The notes below the pieces were generated by a model that ran no database searches, was not told where the DNA came from, and saw only the letters and a program-made list of their open reading frames with translations. From JABCYV01 sp035512155 (lineage in GTDB: Bacteria; Acidobacteriota; Terriglobia; Terriglobales; Acidobacteriaceae), in NCBI GenBank assembly GCA_035512155.1, contig DATKEN010000051.1:82341-146340 (forward strand): a DNA stretch of 64,000 bases. Reading direction: 5' to 3'. Below, piece after piece: positions 45,934 through 54,056 of this stretch. A program made the position numbers and the translations under genes. Position 1 is the stretch's first letter. The number at the start of each line of letters is the position of its first letter.

Positions 45934-47757
45934 TTGAGTTCAGCTATTCGTAACATCGCTATTATTGCGCACGTTGACCACGGCAAAACTACTCTGGTGG
46001 ATGGCATGTTGCGCCAGAGCGGCACTTTTCGTGCCAACGAGCATCTGATCGAGCGCGTTATGGACTCGAACGACCTGGAGCGCGAGCGCGGCATCACGAT
46101 TCTGGCCAAAAATACCGCCATCTTTTACCACGATGTGAAAATCAACATTGTCGATACTCCCGGCCACAGCGACTTCGGCGGCGAAGTCGAGCGTGCTCTC
46201 AAGATGGTCGACGGAGTGATGCTGCTAGTGGACGCCAGCGAAGGCCCTCTGCCACAAACCCGCTATGTGCTGAGCAAGGCGTTGGAAGCGAATCTTCCAC
46301 CCATCGTCGTGATCAATAAAATCGATCGCTCAGACGCGCGTCCCCAGGAAGTTCTTAACGAGATTTATGACCTTTTCATTGATCTTGACGCTAGGGAAGA
46401 TCAGCTGGATTTTCCCGTCCTGTACACCAATGCCAAGGAGGGCACAGCTTCCACCGATATAAAAGGCGGCGGCGAGGATTTGCAGCCTCTATTCGATGCC
46501 ATCATCAGCACCATTCCTGAACCAAAAGGCGACCAAGCCGGACCGTTGCAGATCCTGGTAGCTAATCTTGATTACAGCGACTATCTGGGGCGGCTGGCGA
46601 TTGCGCGCGTGTTCAACGGAAGCATGCACACCGGCGAAGATGTCGCCATCGCCAAGTTGGATGGCACGCTGCAAAAAACCAAAATTACAAAGCTGTTTTC
46701 GTTCGCCGGATTGAAGCGCACCGACATTACCGAGACCACACTGGGCGACATCATTGCGGTGGCCGGGGTTGAAGGCATCACGATCGGTGAGACCATTACC
46801 GACGCTGAGAACCCAGCGCCGCTGCCTCACATTTCGATTGATGAGCCCACGATTGCCATGCTGTTCACGGTAAACACCTCACCCTTTGCCGGACGCGAGG
46901 GCACCTATGTGACTTCGCGAAATCTGCGGGAGCGATTACAAAAAGAGCTGCTCACCAACGTTTCCCTGCGCCTTGAGGAAACCGACAGCACGGATTCATT
47001 CGTGGTCATGGGACGCGGCGAATTGCAGCTTTCGATCCTGATAGAAATGATGCGCCGCGAAGGCTACGAGCTGATGGTAGGTAAGCCCGAAATCGTCACC
47101 AAACGTGTTGACGGCAGGCTCATGGAGCCGATCGAAAAGCTCACCGTGGACGTGCCCGAAGAGTTCGTGGGCGTGGTAATGGAGCAGCTTGGCACACGTA
47201 AGGGCGAAGTCCTCAACATGCACAATCACGGGTACGGCCGGGTGCGAATCGAGTTTCGTGTGGCCAGCCGGGGCCTGATTGGTTTGCGCGGTCAATTGCT
47301 CACGGACACCCGAGGCACGATCGTCATGAACTCCCTGTTTGACGGATACACCGAATGGCAAGGCGAGATTCCGCATCGCCTGACCGGCGCGCTGGTGTCC
47401 GATCGCGCGGGTGTTACAACGCCCTATGCGCTTTATAACCTGCAGGAGCGCGGCGAACTATTTGTCGGTCCTACGGTCGAGGTGTATGAGGGTATGATCA
47501 TTGGCGAGAACGCGAAAGATACCGACCTCGACGTGAATGTGGTACGCGAGAAGAAGCTGACCAACATGCGGTCGTCGACCTCGGACATGGCGATTCGACT
47601 GGTTCCGTTCCGTAATTTGAATCTGGAGCAGGCGATTGAGTTCATCGCCGACGATGAGTTCATCGAGGTCACGCCTAAGGCGCTGCGCCTGCGGAAAAAA
47701 GCCTTGCCGGCAAACAGGCGGAAGAAAAGTATGATGGCGACGGTGGAAGAGGGCTAG
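45934..47757 (+). CDS. typA: GTPase TypA/BipA
   Basis: I start at TTG 45934 (AAGGA ten bases upstream), which gives 607 residues, the length of E. coli BipA. The open frame reaches a GTG at 45814 that would overlap the oxidoreductase stop. GTPase motifs: AHVDHGKTTL (G1), RGITI (G2), DTPGHSDFGGEVE (G3), NKIDRSDARP (G4). Then EF-G-like domains III and V and the BipA-specific C-terminal domain (ending LRKKALPANRRKK). It is a ribosome-associated GTPase important in stress and low temperature. Confidence 0.95.
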   Translation: MSSAIRNIAIIAHVDHGKTTLVDGMLRQSGTFRANEHLIERVMDSNDLERERGITILAKNTAIFYHDVKINIVDTPGHSDFGGEVERALKMVDGVMLLVDASEGPLPQTRYVLSKALEANLPPIVVINKIDRSDARPQEVLNEIYDLFIDLDAREDQLDFPVLYTNAKEGTASTDIKGGGEDLQPLFDAIISTIPEPKGDQAGPLQILVANLDYSDYLGRLAIARVFNGSMHTGEDVAIAKLDGTLQKTKITKLFSFAGLKRTDITETTLGDIIAVAGVEGITIGETITDAENPAPLPHISIDEPTIAMLFTVNTSPFAGREGTYVTSRNLRERLQKELLTNVSLRLEETDSTDSFVVMGRGELQLSILIEMMRREGYELMVGKPEIVTKRVDGRLMEPIEKLTVDVPEEFVGVVMEQLGTRKGEVLNMHNHGYGRVRIEFRVASRGLIGLRGQLLTDTRGTIVMNSLFDGYTEWQGEIPHRLTGALVSDRAGVTTPYALYNLQERGELFVGPTVEVYEGMIIGENAKDTDLDVNVVREKKLTNMRSSTSDMAIRLVPFRNLNLEQAIEFIADDEFIEVTPKALRLRKKALPANRRKKSMMATVEEG

Positions 47758-47993
47758 TGACACGGCGATCGAAACCCAAGCGGTTTCCTCAGAGCGGACA
47801 GCGCTTGAAGATGTTTCTCGTGCCCTGCAGTTGCGGCACGACGTTTGCGGTCGCTGAAAACTACGATCGTCACGGTACCGCTTGGAGCCGTTATCTGAAA
47901 TGTCCCGGGTGCGGCAAGGGACATGATCCCAGGAACCGGGTGCTGCTTCTTGGATATCACCGCGAAGGCTATTGGAAGGTGGATGACTGCTAA
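47757..47993 (+). CDS. Small zinc-ribbon-like protein
   Basis: 78 residues, GTG start sharing one base with the typA stop. The Cys pattern is VPCSCGTTF ... KCPGCGKGHD, two pairs that could bind zinc. Very basic N-terminus. It is likely translationally coupled to typA. Unknown function; a ribosome-related role is only suggested by context. Confidence 0.6.
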   Translation: MTRRSKPKRFPQSGQRLKMFLVPCSCGTTFAVAENYDRHGTAWSRYLKCPGCGKGHDPRNRVLLLGYHREGYWKVDDC

Positions 47994-48034
47994 CACCCGA
48001 CTGGACCTAATTAAGGACGCCCTTGCCCCGCCGC

Positions 48035-48062
48035 TTCCCATAATGAGCCAACCTGCTATACT
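48035..48062 (+). promoter_or_regulatory. Promoter for the RRM gene with long leader
   Basis: TTCCCA, 16 bases, TATACT. The ATG-side gene starts at 48173, so the predicted leader is about 100 bases long. Long leaders are common for cold-induced RNA-binding proteins. Confidence 0.35.
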
Positions 48063-48172
48063 TCCCACGCATTTGACTGTTCGCCAACTCCGGCTATTTG
48101 GACGGCCAACCAGCCCCCGCGTTTTCCGCCGAAGTCAGCTGCACTCAGATAGCTCACTCCGAGGCAATTCGC

Positions 48173-48499
48173 GTGAAGAACATTTTTGTAGGCAACCTGG
48201 ATTTCAATACCGGTGAAGACGAACTGCGTCAGCTCTTCGCGGCCTATGGGCAGGTGGACCGCGTTAGCATCATGACCGACCGTGAAACTGGCCGTTCCCG
48301 CGGTTTCGGTTTTGTCGAAATGGCAAACGCGGAAGAAGGTGAGAAAGCAATCGCTGCGCTTAACGGCAGCCAGGTGGGCGGACGTACGCTGAACGTAAAT
48401 GAGGCCCGCCCCAAGGTAGAACGCAGCGGAGGCGGCGGTCGAGATCGTGGTGGGGACCGCGGCGGTCGTGGCGGCGGTGGTGGCCGAGGTCGTTGGTAA
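48173..48499 (+). CDS. RRM-domain RNA-binding protein with Gly-rich tail
   Basis: I start at GTG 48173 (GAGG eight bases upstream), not the TTG at 48098. 108 residues. RNP2 is IFVGNL (4-9) and RNP1 is RGFGFVEM (about 42-49), the standard RRM pair. The last ~30 residues are Gly/Arg-rich (GGGGRDRGGDRGGRGGGGG). This is the bacterial Rbp type, related to cyanobacterial cold-responsive RNA-binding proteins. It precedes tRNA-Arg. Confidence 0.93.
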   Translation: MKNIFVGNLDFNTGEDELRQLFAAYGQVDRVSIMTDRETGRSRGFGFVEMANAEEGEKAIAALNGSQVGGRTLNVNEARPKVERSGGGGRDRGGDRGGRGGGGGRGRW

Positions 48500-48566
48500 T
48501 CGCGTCCGACGCGTTTTGCGCGACCTACCGTGAGCGTACTCTTTGCTTGCGTGAAGCCCGCCCGCA

Positions 48567-48595
48567 TTGATAGGACGAAGCCCCGGCTGTAAACT
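48567..48595 (+). promoter_or_regulatory. Promoter of tRNA-Arg
   Basis: TTGATA (48567-48572), 17 bases, TAAACT (48590-48595). The expected start lies within a few bases of the tRNA 5' end at 48605. Confidence 0.65.
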
Positions 48596-48604
48596 GAACG
48601 TAGC

Positions 48605-48681
48605 GCGCCCGTAGCTCAGCTGGATAGAGCGGCAGCCTCCGGAGCTGTAGGTCGGGAGTTCGAATCTCTCCGGGCGCGCCA
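48605..48681 (+). tRNA. tRNA-Arg (CCG)
   Basis: 77 bases including an encoded CCA. Acceptor GCGCCCG pairs with CGGGCGC, then the discriminator G. The D-arm is GCTCAGCTGGATAGAGC. The anticodon stem GCAGC/GCTGT has one G-U pair and the loop CTCCGGA, so the anticodon is CCG. The T arm is GGGAG-TTCGAAT-CTCTC. Its 3' half is the presumed integration target of the element that follows. Confidence 0.95.
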
Positions 48682-48742
48682 GATCTCAACAACTTACACA
48701 GCGGCCCTTTCCCATCGTGTTCAGAATGTGTGCAATTGCCCG

Positions 48743-49930
48743 TCACTGTACGCCTCCCGTGACCGGCGCGGCGGCTAGAATCTGTTTCTCATCCGGGCGG
48801 GTGATGCCGTCATACATCGAATCGACCATCACGTATACCGAGTCGGGAATCTCCTTCACGTAGTTCTGCAAGGTGATGTCCGGGCGTGTGTGCCGCAGTT
48901 GCGTCTGCACGTCCTTCAAGGAACCCTTGCGTTCTCCCACAGCCAACGTGGCGAACGTGCGCCGGAGAATCTGAAAGTTCAGCTTGGGCAGACCCAACTG
49001 GACGCGGATAGGGTCGAGCACCCGTGCTTCAAAATTCTCATAATCCAGAAACCCACCTTGGCTGTTGGGGAAGATGAAATCCCGGTCAGCAGGTTTGGTC
49101 GTGAGTCCCCGCCACTGCGTCAGTTCTGCCGCTAGTCGTTTCGGCAACGGGACGCAGGCTTCGCTTTCTTCCGTTTTCGCCCAGGGGCGCAGCTTGCACT
49201 TATAAATCGTTTCCGTGACTCGCAGCGCGTGGCGGCCACTGGGCAACTGCTCTAGGGAACGCCAGCGGAACGCGAACAATTCACCGGGGCGCACGGCGGT
49301 GCCGGACCCAACCTTGATGGCCAGCTTGTCCCGCAGAGTCTTGGCCGCGTCAATCACAGCCTGATACTGCGGCCATTCCAGCACGGTTTCGTCCGGCTTG
49401 CGGGTCTTGGGCCGCTTCAGCTTGCGTCCTGGGTCTTTCACCAGAAAATCTTGTTCGACCGCTTCCCCGCACATGGATTTCAGATAAGTGTAGCAGTGGA
49501 AAGTCAGCGAGCGAGAGTAGTCGCGGGCCAGCTTGTTGAGCCAATCTTGCAGTTCCACCCGGTCTAAGTCTCGCAGTTGTTTGTCGCCAAACTGATTCAG
49601 AATCCGGCGCACTAGCTGTTCATTGGTTCGCCGAGTGGATGCGCTCCAACCGCCCTCTATGGTGGGCAGCCAGCGGTGCTCACAAAACCAGCGGAGTGAA
49701 ACGCGGTCGTCACGCCGGGAAGAATGCTTACTGTTCAGCGGCCCAAGGATTTCGGCCAGCTTCTCTTCCGCTTCGAACTTCCGGATCTTGTTCTTTTCCC
49801 CGAGTACACGGCTGCGGTGTGCGCGCCGTTCTCTGCCGGTTTCAGAGTCGCAAATGTATTCGTACCAGTGCGCCTTCCAAGTGCGGGCACCGGTTTCCTC
49901 TACCCATCCTCTCTGGCATCGTGTGCGCAT
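48743..49930 (-). CDS. int: Tyrosine recombinase / integrase
   Basis: I choose ATG 49930 (GGGGGAG four to five bases upstream), giving 395 residues; a GTG at 49966 is also open. The N-terminal arm-binding part has a WxxxxYxY-like segment and a SAM-like core domain. Catalytic residues: Arg in TAVRPGEL, a second Arg box ILRRTFATLA (Q replaces the usual His before it), RHTRPDITLQNY with the nucleophile Tyr. Lies 62 bases from the tRNA 3' end, as in tRNA-targeting integrases. Confidence 0.9.
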   Translation of the reverse strand: MRTRCQRGWVEETGARTWKAHWYEYICDSETGRERRAHRSRVLGEKNKIRKFEAEEKLAEILGPLNSKHSSRRDDRVSLRWFCEHRWLPTIEGGWSASTRRTNEQLVRRILNQFGDKQLRDLDRVELQDWLNKLARDYSRSLTFHCYTYLKSMCGEAVEQDFLVKDPGRKLKRPKTRKPDETVLEWPQYQAVIDAAKTLRDKLAIKVGSGTAVRPGELFAFRWRSLEQLPSGRHALRVTETIYKCKLRPWAKTEESEACVPLPKRLAAELTQWRGLTTKPADRDFIFPNSQGGFLDYENFEARVLDPIRVQLGLPKLNFQILRRTFATLAVGERKGSLKDVQTQLRHTRPDITLQNYVKEIPDSVYVMVDSMYDGITRPDEKQILAAAPVTGGVQ

Positions 49931-49965
49931 CTGGCTCCCCCTGTCGGTTTGGAATGTGGCACGCA

Positions 49966-50169
49966 CTATACGCCTCCTTGCTGCACCTGAAGGTGGGCGT
50001 TGATGAAGTTTTCGATGTCTTGAGGTCTAAAACGCAAAACGGCCCTTTTCCCACCGAGGCGAACGACCGGAATCCGAGGATTGCGACGAGTCGCGTGGTC
50101 CCGCACCCAAGCTCTCGAGACCCCAAGACGCGCGGCCACATCGGACAGAGATAACAAACGCCCGCTCAC
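49966..50169 (-). CDS. Excisionase-like HTH protein
   Basis: 67 residues from GTG 50169, which has GGAGGG seven bases upstream. The open frame is longer but runs over the helicase gene. LLSLSDVAARLGVSRAWVRDHATR is an HTH_17/AlpA-type helix-turn-helix, followed by RIPVVRLGGKRAVLRFRPQDIENFI, the wing. Adjacent to the integrase, so an excision/directionality role is likely. Confidence 0.78.
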   Translation of the reverse strand: MSGRLLSLSDVAARLGVSRAWVRDHATRRNPRIPVVRLGGKRAVLRFRPQDIENFINAHLQVQQGGV

Positions 50170-50209
50170 GAGATTCCCTCCGATCTCCGCAGTCGCTATC
50201 ACCATTCCG

Positions 50210-51571
50210 CTATTCATAATTCCGCCCATCTCCATTGCTCGGCTGGTACTCGCGTTCCATGGATCTCGGATAAAAGCGCAGCTTGTGCGGGCTAAACATG
50301 ACCGGAACCGGACCCCTAACACCGTTTCGGTTCTTGCCGATGATAATGGTGTCCTCACGCGTCGGCTTTCCGTCCGGCCCGGTTGGCACATGCAGCAACA
50401 GCACAACGTGCGCGTGTGCCTCGATGTCACCAGATTCCTTCAGATCGATCATCGTGGGAGCATCGTTTACATTCTGTGGCCGACGCAGTTGCGAGAGCAG
50501 CACAACCGGAACACGTTCTGATTTGGCCAGTTGCCGCAGTGCATCAGCGACCTTACCGACTCGTTCTCGAACATCTCTGGCGTCTGCCTGGACCAGCTGC
50601 AGGTAATCCATTACGATCAGTTTCACTTTCATGCGCGTGATGAACAGGCGGGCCCTAGCAAGCAATTCCGGAATGCTGATGGTCCCGCTGTCATCGAACC
50701 AAACAGGCCACTCGGCAATTTCGGCTGCACCCGTCGCCAGTTTCGGCCATTCTTCCTTCGTGATGTGGCCGGGATGACGGATTTTGGTGGCTGTGACAGA
50801 AGTCACAGCGGAGAGGAACCGTTTGCCGAGATCCCAGCGGCTCATCTCAAGCGAAAACACTCCAACCGGATTGCCGGCTTTGGCGTTCGCTGCCACGATC
50901 TGACAGGCAAGGGCAGTCTTACCGGCTCCTGGCAATGCGCCAACTACGATCAACTCGCCCTTGCGCAAGCCACCCGTGAGCATGTCGAGTGCATCCACAC
51001 CGGTCGGTAATCCGACCAGCCCACCTGCCTGCGCTTGGAGTTCCAGTTCCCGCAACACTTCAGACATGAAACCATGGGGCGCGATGGCCTGGCTTTTCTG
51101 CGCTTGTGCTTCTACGTCCAGAATGGTCTCAAGTAGTCCGCCGGCGATGTCAATGGGCTTCTCGCCATCCATAGCTCGTGCTATCGCAGCGTTCGCCGCA
51201 AAGATCAAGCCTCGCAGCTGCGATTTCTCTTTCACGATTTTGACGTAGTGCTCAATGCTTGGCCGGTCCGGGACGCCATCCACGAGTCCAGCCAGCCAGG
51301 CCGCGCCGCCGATCGCACCGAGTTCCTTTTGCCCCATCTCTTCAACGAGCGTGAGGGCATCGATCGGAATATTAACCGCAGCCATCTCCGACATTCGCCG
51401 GAACACCCGCCTATGCGCATCGAGTGAAAAATCATCTTTAGGTGAGAGTTGCGCGGCCTCGCTGTAGGCTTCACTATTGAGCAAAATCGCCCCGAGGACG
51501 GCGCGTTCCGCCTCAAGACTTGCCGGCAGGCCACGGTCCAGGGCCATTTCCAGCACACGTGCCGCGCTCAC
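50210..51571 (-). CDS. DnaB-type replicative helicase
   Basis: 453 residues, GTG start. The N-terminal DnaB domain (LEAERAVLGAILLNSEAYSEA) is followed by the RecA-like core: Walker A GALPGAGKT (211-219), Walker B LIVMDYLQLV, and the late S-Q-L-R-R motif with an SGDIEAHAHVVLLL segment. The protein is close to full DnaB length. On an integrative element it would support element replication. It overlaps the upstream gene by 4 bases, so they form one operon. Confidence 0.92.
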   Translation of the reverse strand: MSAARVLEMALDRGLPASLEAERAVLGAILLNSEAYSEAAQLSPKDDFSLDAHRRVFRRMSEMAAVNIPIDALTLVEEMGQKELGAIGGAAWLAGLVDGVPDRPSIEHYVKIVKEKSQLRGLIFAANAAIARAMDGEKPIDIAGGLLETILDVEAQAQKSQAIAPHGFMSEVLRELELQAQAGGLVGLPTGVDALDMLTGGLRKGELIVVGALPGAGKTALACQIVAANAKAGNPVGVFSLEMSRWDLGKRFLSAVTSVTATKIRHPGHITKEEWPKLATGAAEIAEWPVWFDDSGTISIPELLARARLFITRMKVKLIVMDYLQLVQADARDVRERVGKVADALRQLAKSERVPVVLLSQLRRPQNVNDAPTMIDLKESGDIEAHAHVVLLLHVPTGPDGKPTREDTIIIGKNRNGVRGPVPVMFSPHKLRFYPRSMEREYQPSNGDGRNYE

Positions 51572-51975
51572 TGAACCCCGTCCTTCAGCAGCTCGCGGTG
51601 ATAATCCAAGGCGTTTCCGCTCGGCACCTTCACCGGCTCAGCCTTACCGTTGCCGGCGGGAGAACCGCGTCTGAACTCTCGCGCGTTTCGCAGCCACTTG
51701 TTGAGAGCACGGTCCCAATCTTGGAACGTGCTGCCATGGCTGACATGATGGTCTCTGAACACTTCAAATTCGCTCGCCAGGTCCACACCAAGTTCAATAG
51801 CTAGCCTCCTGTGGCTGTCCTTGGGAGCAAAGGCTTCTGCCATTTGGGAAGCACGCTTCACCTTCGCCCGCGAAGGCGCGAAAGCGCTCTCGCTCTTGTC
51901 TTGTACGTCTTTAGTCTTTAAGTCTTTATTAGGTGCCACCACCGTGCCACCACCGTGCCATGACAGTGTCTCCAC
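51568..51975 (-). CDS. Replication-protein C-terminal part (DnaT/phage-O-like), downstream half of a split gene
   Basis: 135 residues from GTG 51975. The end has EVFRDHHVSHGSTFQDWDRALNKWLRNA in pieces, the W...W-x-R-N-A motif of phage replisome organiser/DnaT-like proteins. The frame is open upstream of the GTG to 52069, so it overlaps in another frame with the end of the N-terminal ORF. I read the two as one gene cut by a single-base insertion near 52050 (or read through a slip). Confidence 0.6.
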   Translation of the reverse strand: METLSWHGGGTVVAPNKDLKTKDVQDKSESAFAPSRAKVKRASQMAEAFAPKDSHRRLAIELGVDLASEFEVFRDHHVSHGSTFQDWDRALNKWLRNAREFRRGSPAGNGKAEPVKVPSGNALDYHRELLKDGVQ

Positions 51976-52003
51976 CGTTCCGCCACCGTTCCGGCGCTCA
52001 TAT

Positions 52004-52357
52004 TCAGGCTGGGCTAGTCCGTTGTGTTTCCACGCATTGAGGCGACATCCCCGACAGTTCTCCGACCGTTACGTCAAACTTGTTTATGAGGATTGGATAG
52101 GCCCCACGCCTTCCGTCACCGTTCCGGTAGTTGAGGTATTTCTTGTCCCGAAGCCGGCGTAGGCTTTTTTGTAGGTGCTCTTTCTGGGATGGGTCCCCGA
52201 ACTGGCACGCGATCGTGAGCGCGCAGCCCTCGTAGATTCCAGTCGAATAGTTCGCCCGCATGATGAGGAAAACATAGAGCCCAAAATCTACGGGCGACAA
52301 TTTCCCGGCGAGTGCGTGCTCAAGCAGTCCGTTTCGAATGGCTGTGAAGTTATCCAT
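52004..52357 (-). CDS. Replication initiator N-terminal winged-helix domain, upstream half of a split gene
   Basis: 117 residues from ATG 52357. A winged-helix-like start (MDNFTAIRNGLLEHALAGKLSPVDFGLYVFLI, CQFGDPSQKEHLQKSLRRLRDK) is typical of phage replication organisers. The last ~20 residues (after ...VTVGELSG) look out of frame: shifting one base reads GCRLNAWKHNGLAQPEY and leads into the downstream ORF. Confidence 0.6.
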   Translation of the reverse strand: MDNFTAIRNGLLEHALAGKLSPVDFGLYVFLIMRANYSTGIYEGCALTIACQFGDPSQKEHLQKSLRRLRDKKYLNYRNGDGRRGAYPILINKFDVTVGELSGMSPQCVETQRTSPA

Positions 52358-52388
52358 CAGCGCCAGCCCTCTTGCGTGCGTCGCGAGT

Positions 52389-52634
52389 TCATAACGCCCC
52401 TTCCTCGCCATTTCTGAGGCGCTGCACGCTCTTGATAGCTTGCTGCTGCCCGGCAATCAACGAACTTAAGACGCGACGAGCCTGCGTGTTCCTAGCGCTT
52501 CGCCTGGCCCGGCAGAGATGCAGGTGTGACTGGCCGGCGAACATCGCGGCTTGATGTAGATCTTCCAAGAGATTCGGGACTACAGAAGGTGATTGAAACT
52601 GCGGTTCTGGTGTGGTAACTATGTCGTCGAACAT
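52389..52634 (-). CDS. Small element protein, 81 aa
   Basis: ATG 52634 follows AAAAGGAGAAAACA, a strong Shine-Dalgarno. Basic, no known domain. A 6-bp GC-rich dyad (GGGCCG...CGGCCC, 52649-52676) lies just upstream in the leader. Confidence 0.55.
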   Translation of the reverse strand: MFDDIVTTPEPQFQSPSVVPNLLEDLHQAAMFAGQSHLHLCRARRSARNTQARRVLSSLIAGQQQAIKSVQRLRNGEEGAL

Positions 52635-52690
52635 TGTTTTCTCCTTTTGGGCCGCCTTCTTAGTCGGGGACGGCCCGAAACTTCCTAAAG

Positions 52691-52930
52691 CTAAGTTGTT
52701 GCCACTTCTGCGAACTCTCCTGAGAGAGAGTTGAGGCGATCTGCGATCAAGCTCAGCAAAGAAGATTCGATTCGTCCTAGCTGCTCGTCGCTCAGGTCAA
52801 TCATCCCGGTTTCCCACTGCGAAAAGACGGATCGATCAACGCGCGCATCTTTTGCAAGCAGAGCCTGGGTTATCCCGAAGAGCAATCTCCGGTGCTTCGT
52901 TCGGTTCCGAATTGTGTCCTGTGGAATCAT
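52691..52930 (-). CDS. XRE-family regulator
   Basis: 79 residues. HTH_3: RRLLFGITQALLAKDARVDRSVFSQWETGMIDLS, with the recognition helix around 32-40. The size and place suggest an element repressor. The four-copy 9-bp repeat lies upstream of its start (the region 52931-53020). Confidence 0.78.
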   Translation of the reverse strand: MIPQDTIRNRTKHRRLLFGITQALLAKDARVDRSVFSQWETGMIDLSDEQLGRIESSLLSLIADRLNSLSGEFAEVATT

Positions 52931-52959
52931 TTTGTGGGCTCCATCGGCAACACATCTGT

Positions 52960-53018
52960 TGTGTCACACAGAGGGTCAGGTGTCACGGGAACGGCGGGAA
53001 TGGCGGGAACGACGGGAA
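52960..53018. repeat. Operator-like dyad and 9-bp direct repeats
   Basis: TGTGTCACACA (52960-52970) is a perfect 11-base dyad. From 52986 four 9-bp units follow: CGGGAACGG, CGGGAATGG, CGGGAACGA, CGGGAAG (last incomplete). TGTCAC also recurs 19 bases apart. They lie in the 90-base gap before the XRE gene. They could be an operator array or iterons of a replication origin. Confidence 0.65.
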
Positions 53019-53020
53019 GA

Positions 53021-53716
53021 TTATTTTGGCTGGGAATTTCTAGCGGCTATGACGCTTACTGTGCTCCACAGTCGCTTGCGTAGACCAGCTATAGACAGAT
53101 CTTCAAGCCCTAGGTCGCACACCGACGTAAGACTGATGTCTAGAAACGCAGCGGCTTCACGCGTGGTCATGGAGGGGTATTTGGATGGGTCGGATGCCTT
53201 CAGGTTCGCCATTGTCCGATCGCGATCATTGGGTCGCTTATCCCCAGTTGCCCTGGGCCTCCGGTCGCTTTCGGGCTGAACACGGTCCAATTCGCCGGTT
53301 GCCGTTGGGTGCGCCGTCGCTTCTGCTGTCGCCAGTTGTGACGCCGGTGCAGTCTGCTGCGCAAGGAACTTGTCCAGCTTACTTTCCACCCGGACGATTG
53401 GCTCAAGATCGCGAGCTTCTGCCGCTCGCACTCGTGCTTCAGCATCCAACCGTCCACCCTTTTCGTCGCGTGCTTCGGCTTCTTTCAGGCTGTACGCACT
53501 ACGTGTGTTGATAAGCTCAATTGTGTAAGGTTCGGTCGCCCTTGCTTCCTCGGTATCCCAAACCTCCCACTGATGAGCACACTTGTTGCAATGAAACTCA
53601 TCACACTTTCGCCAAGTGCGTGGAAGACGGACAACGCAAACTGCTTGGCACTCCGGGCATGGTGGCACTGGGTTAGGTTCTGGTAGTTGCTGGGAAGGTT
53701 CTGAAGCGGCGGCCAT
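53021..53716 (-). CDS. Zinc-ribbon and HTH protein of unknown function
   Basis: 231 residues. N-terminal CPEC...CNKC (about 20-46) is a zinc ribbon. A long Ala/Arg/Glu-rich middle follows, then YPSMTTREAAAFLDISLTSV, an excisionase-like HTH. Strong SD (GGAGGTGAAC) just before ATG 53716. A hairpin can hide this SD (see findings). First gene of the leftward set. Confidence 0.65.
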   Translation of the reverse strand: MAAASEPSQQLPEPNPVPPCPECQAVCVVRLPRTWRKCDEFHCNKCAHQWEVWDTEEARATEPYTIELINTRSAYSLKEAEARDEKGGRLDAEARVRAAEARDLEPIVRVESKLDKFLAQQTAPASQLATAEATAHPTATGELDRVQPESDRRPRATGDKRPNDRDRTMANLKASDPSKYPSMTTREAAAFLDISLTSVCDLGLEDLSIAGLRKRLWSTVSVIAARNSQPK

Positions 53717-54056
53717 CGTTCACCTCCAAGGAGTGAACGAGGGGTAGCTTGGAGTCCACCCCTCAGCGACCGGGGGATCAAGCCGGCAGCTTTCACTTTA
53801 CAGCTCCACTGTTGCCGAATTGTGGGGCAGTGTCAATAGCCCCATACCTAGCCATACCGCGCCGTGGCTCGAATGCTGTCTCGCTAGCTGCTGCACTGGC
53901 ATGGTCTTGTGCAGTAACTGTTTTCTTGAGTACTAAGACTATGAAACGAAAAGGCGTGTTTTAGAGCAGCGGTTCCGGAGAACAGTGCTCTCGGCTGACA
54001 GGTTGCGTAATGCAGGTATGCGAAACAGGCTCGTAGCGGCACGCAAGCAAGGCTGG
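53717..54056. other. Intergenic, possible right flank of the element
   Basis: About 340 bases. It contains GAGGGGT/ACCCCTC (53739-53764) and AT-rich stretches, but no ORF with a ribosome-binding site. No copy of the tRNA 3' end was found. The next coding trace is a broken YVTN gene. Confidence 0.4.

Larger units (their letters stand above)
48682..53764 (-). mobile_element. tRNA-Arg-associated integrative element (phage-satellite or prophage-remnant type)
   Basis: Immediately after the tRNA 3' end all genes to 53716 run leftward: integrase, excisionase-like HTH, DnaB-type helicase, split replication protein, an 81-aa protein, XRE regulator and a zinc-ribbon/HTH protein. The order integrase next to a tRNA, then xis, then replication genes is that of integrative elements. 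There are no capsid, portal, terminase or conjugation genes. The left end is set by the tRNA. I did not find a clear copy of the tRNA 3' end downstream, so the right limit given is only the last dyad after the last gene. Confidence 0.6.
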
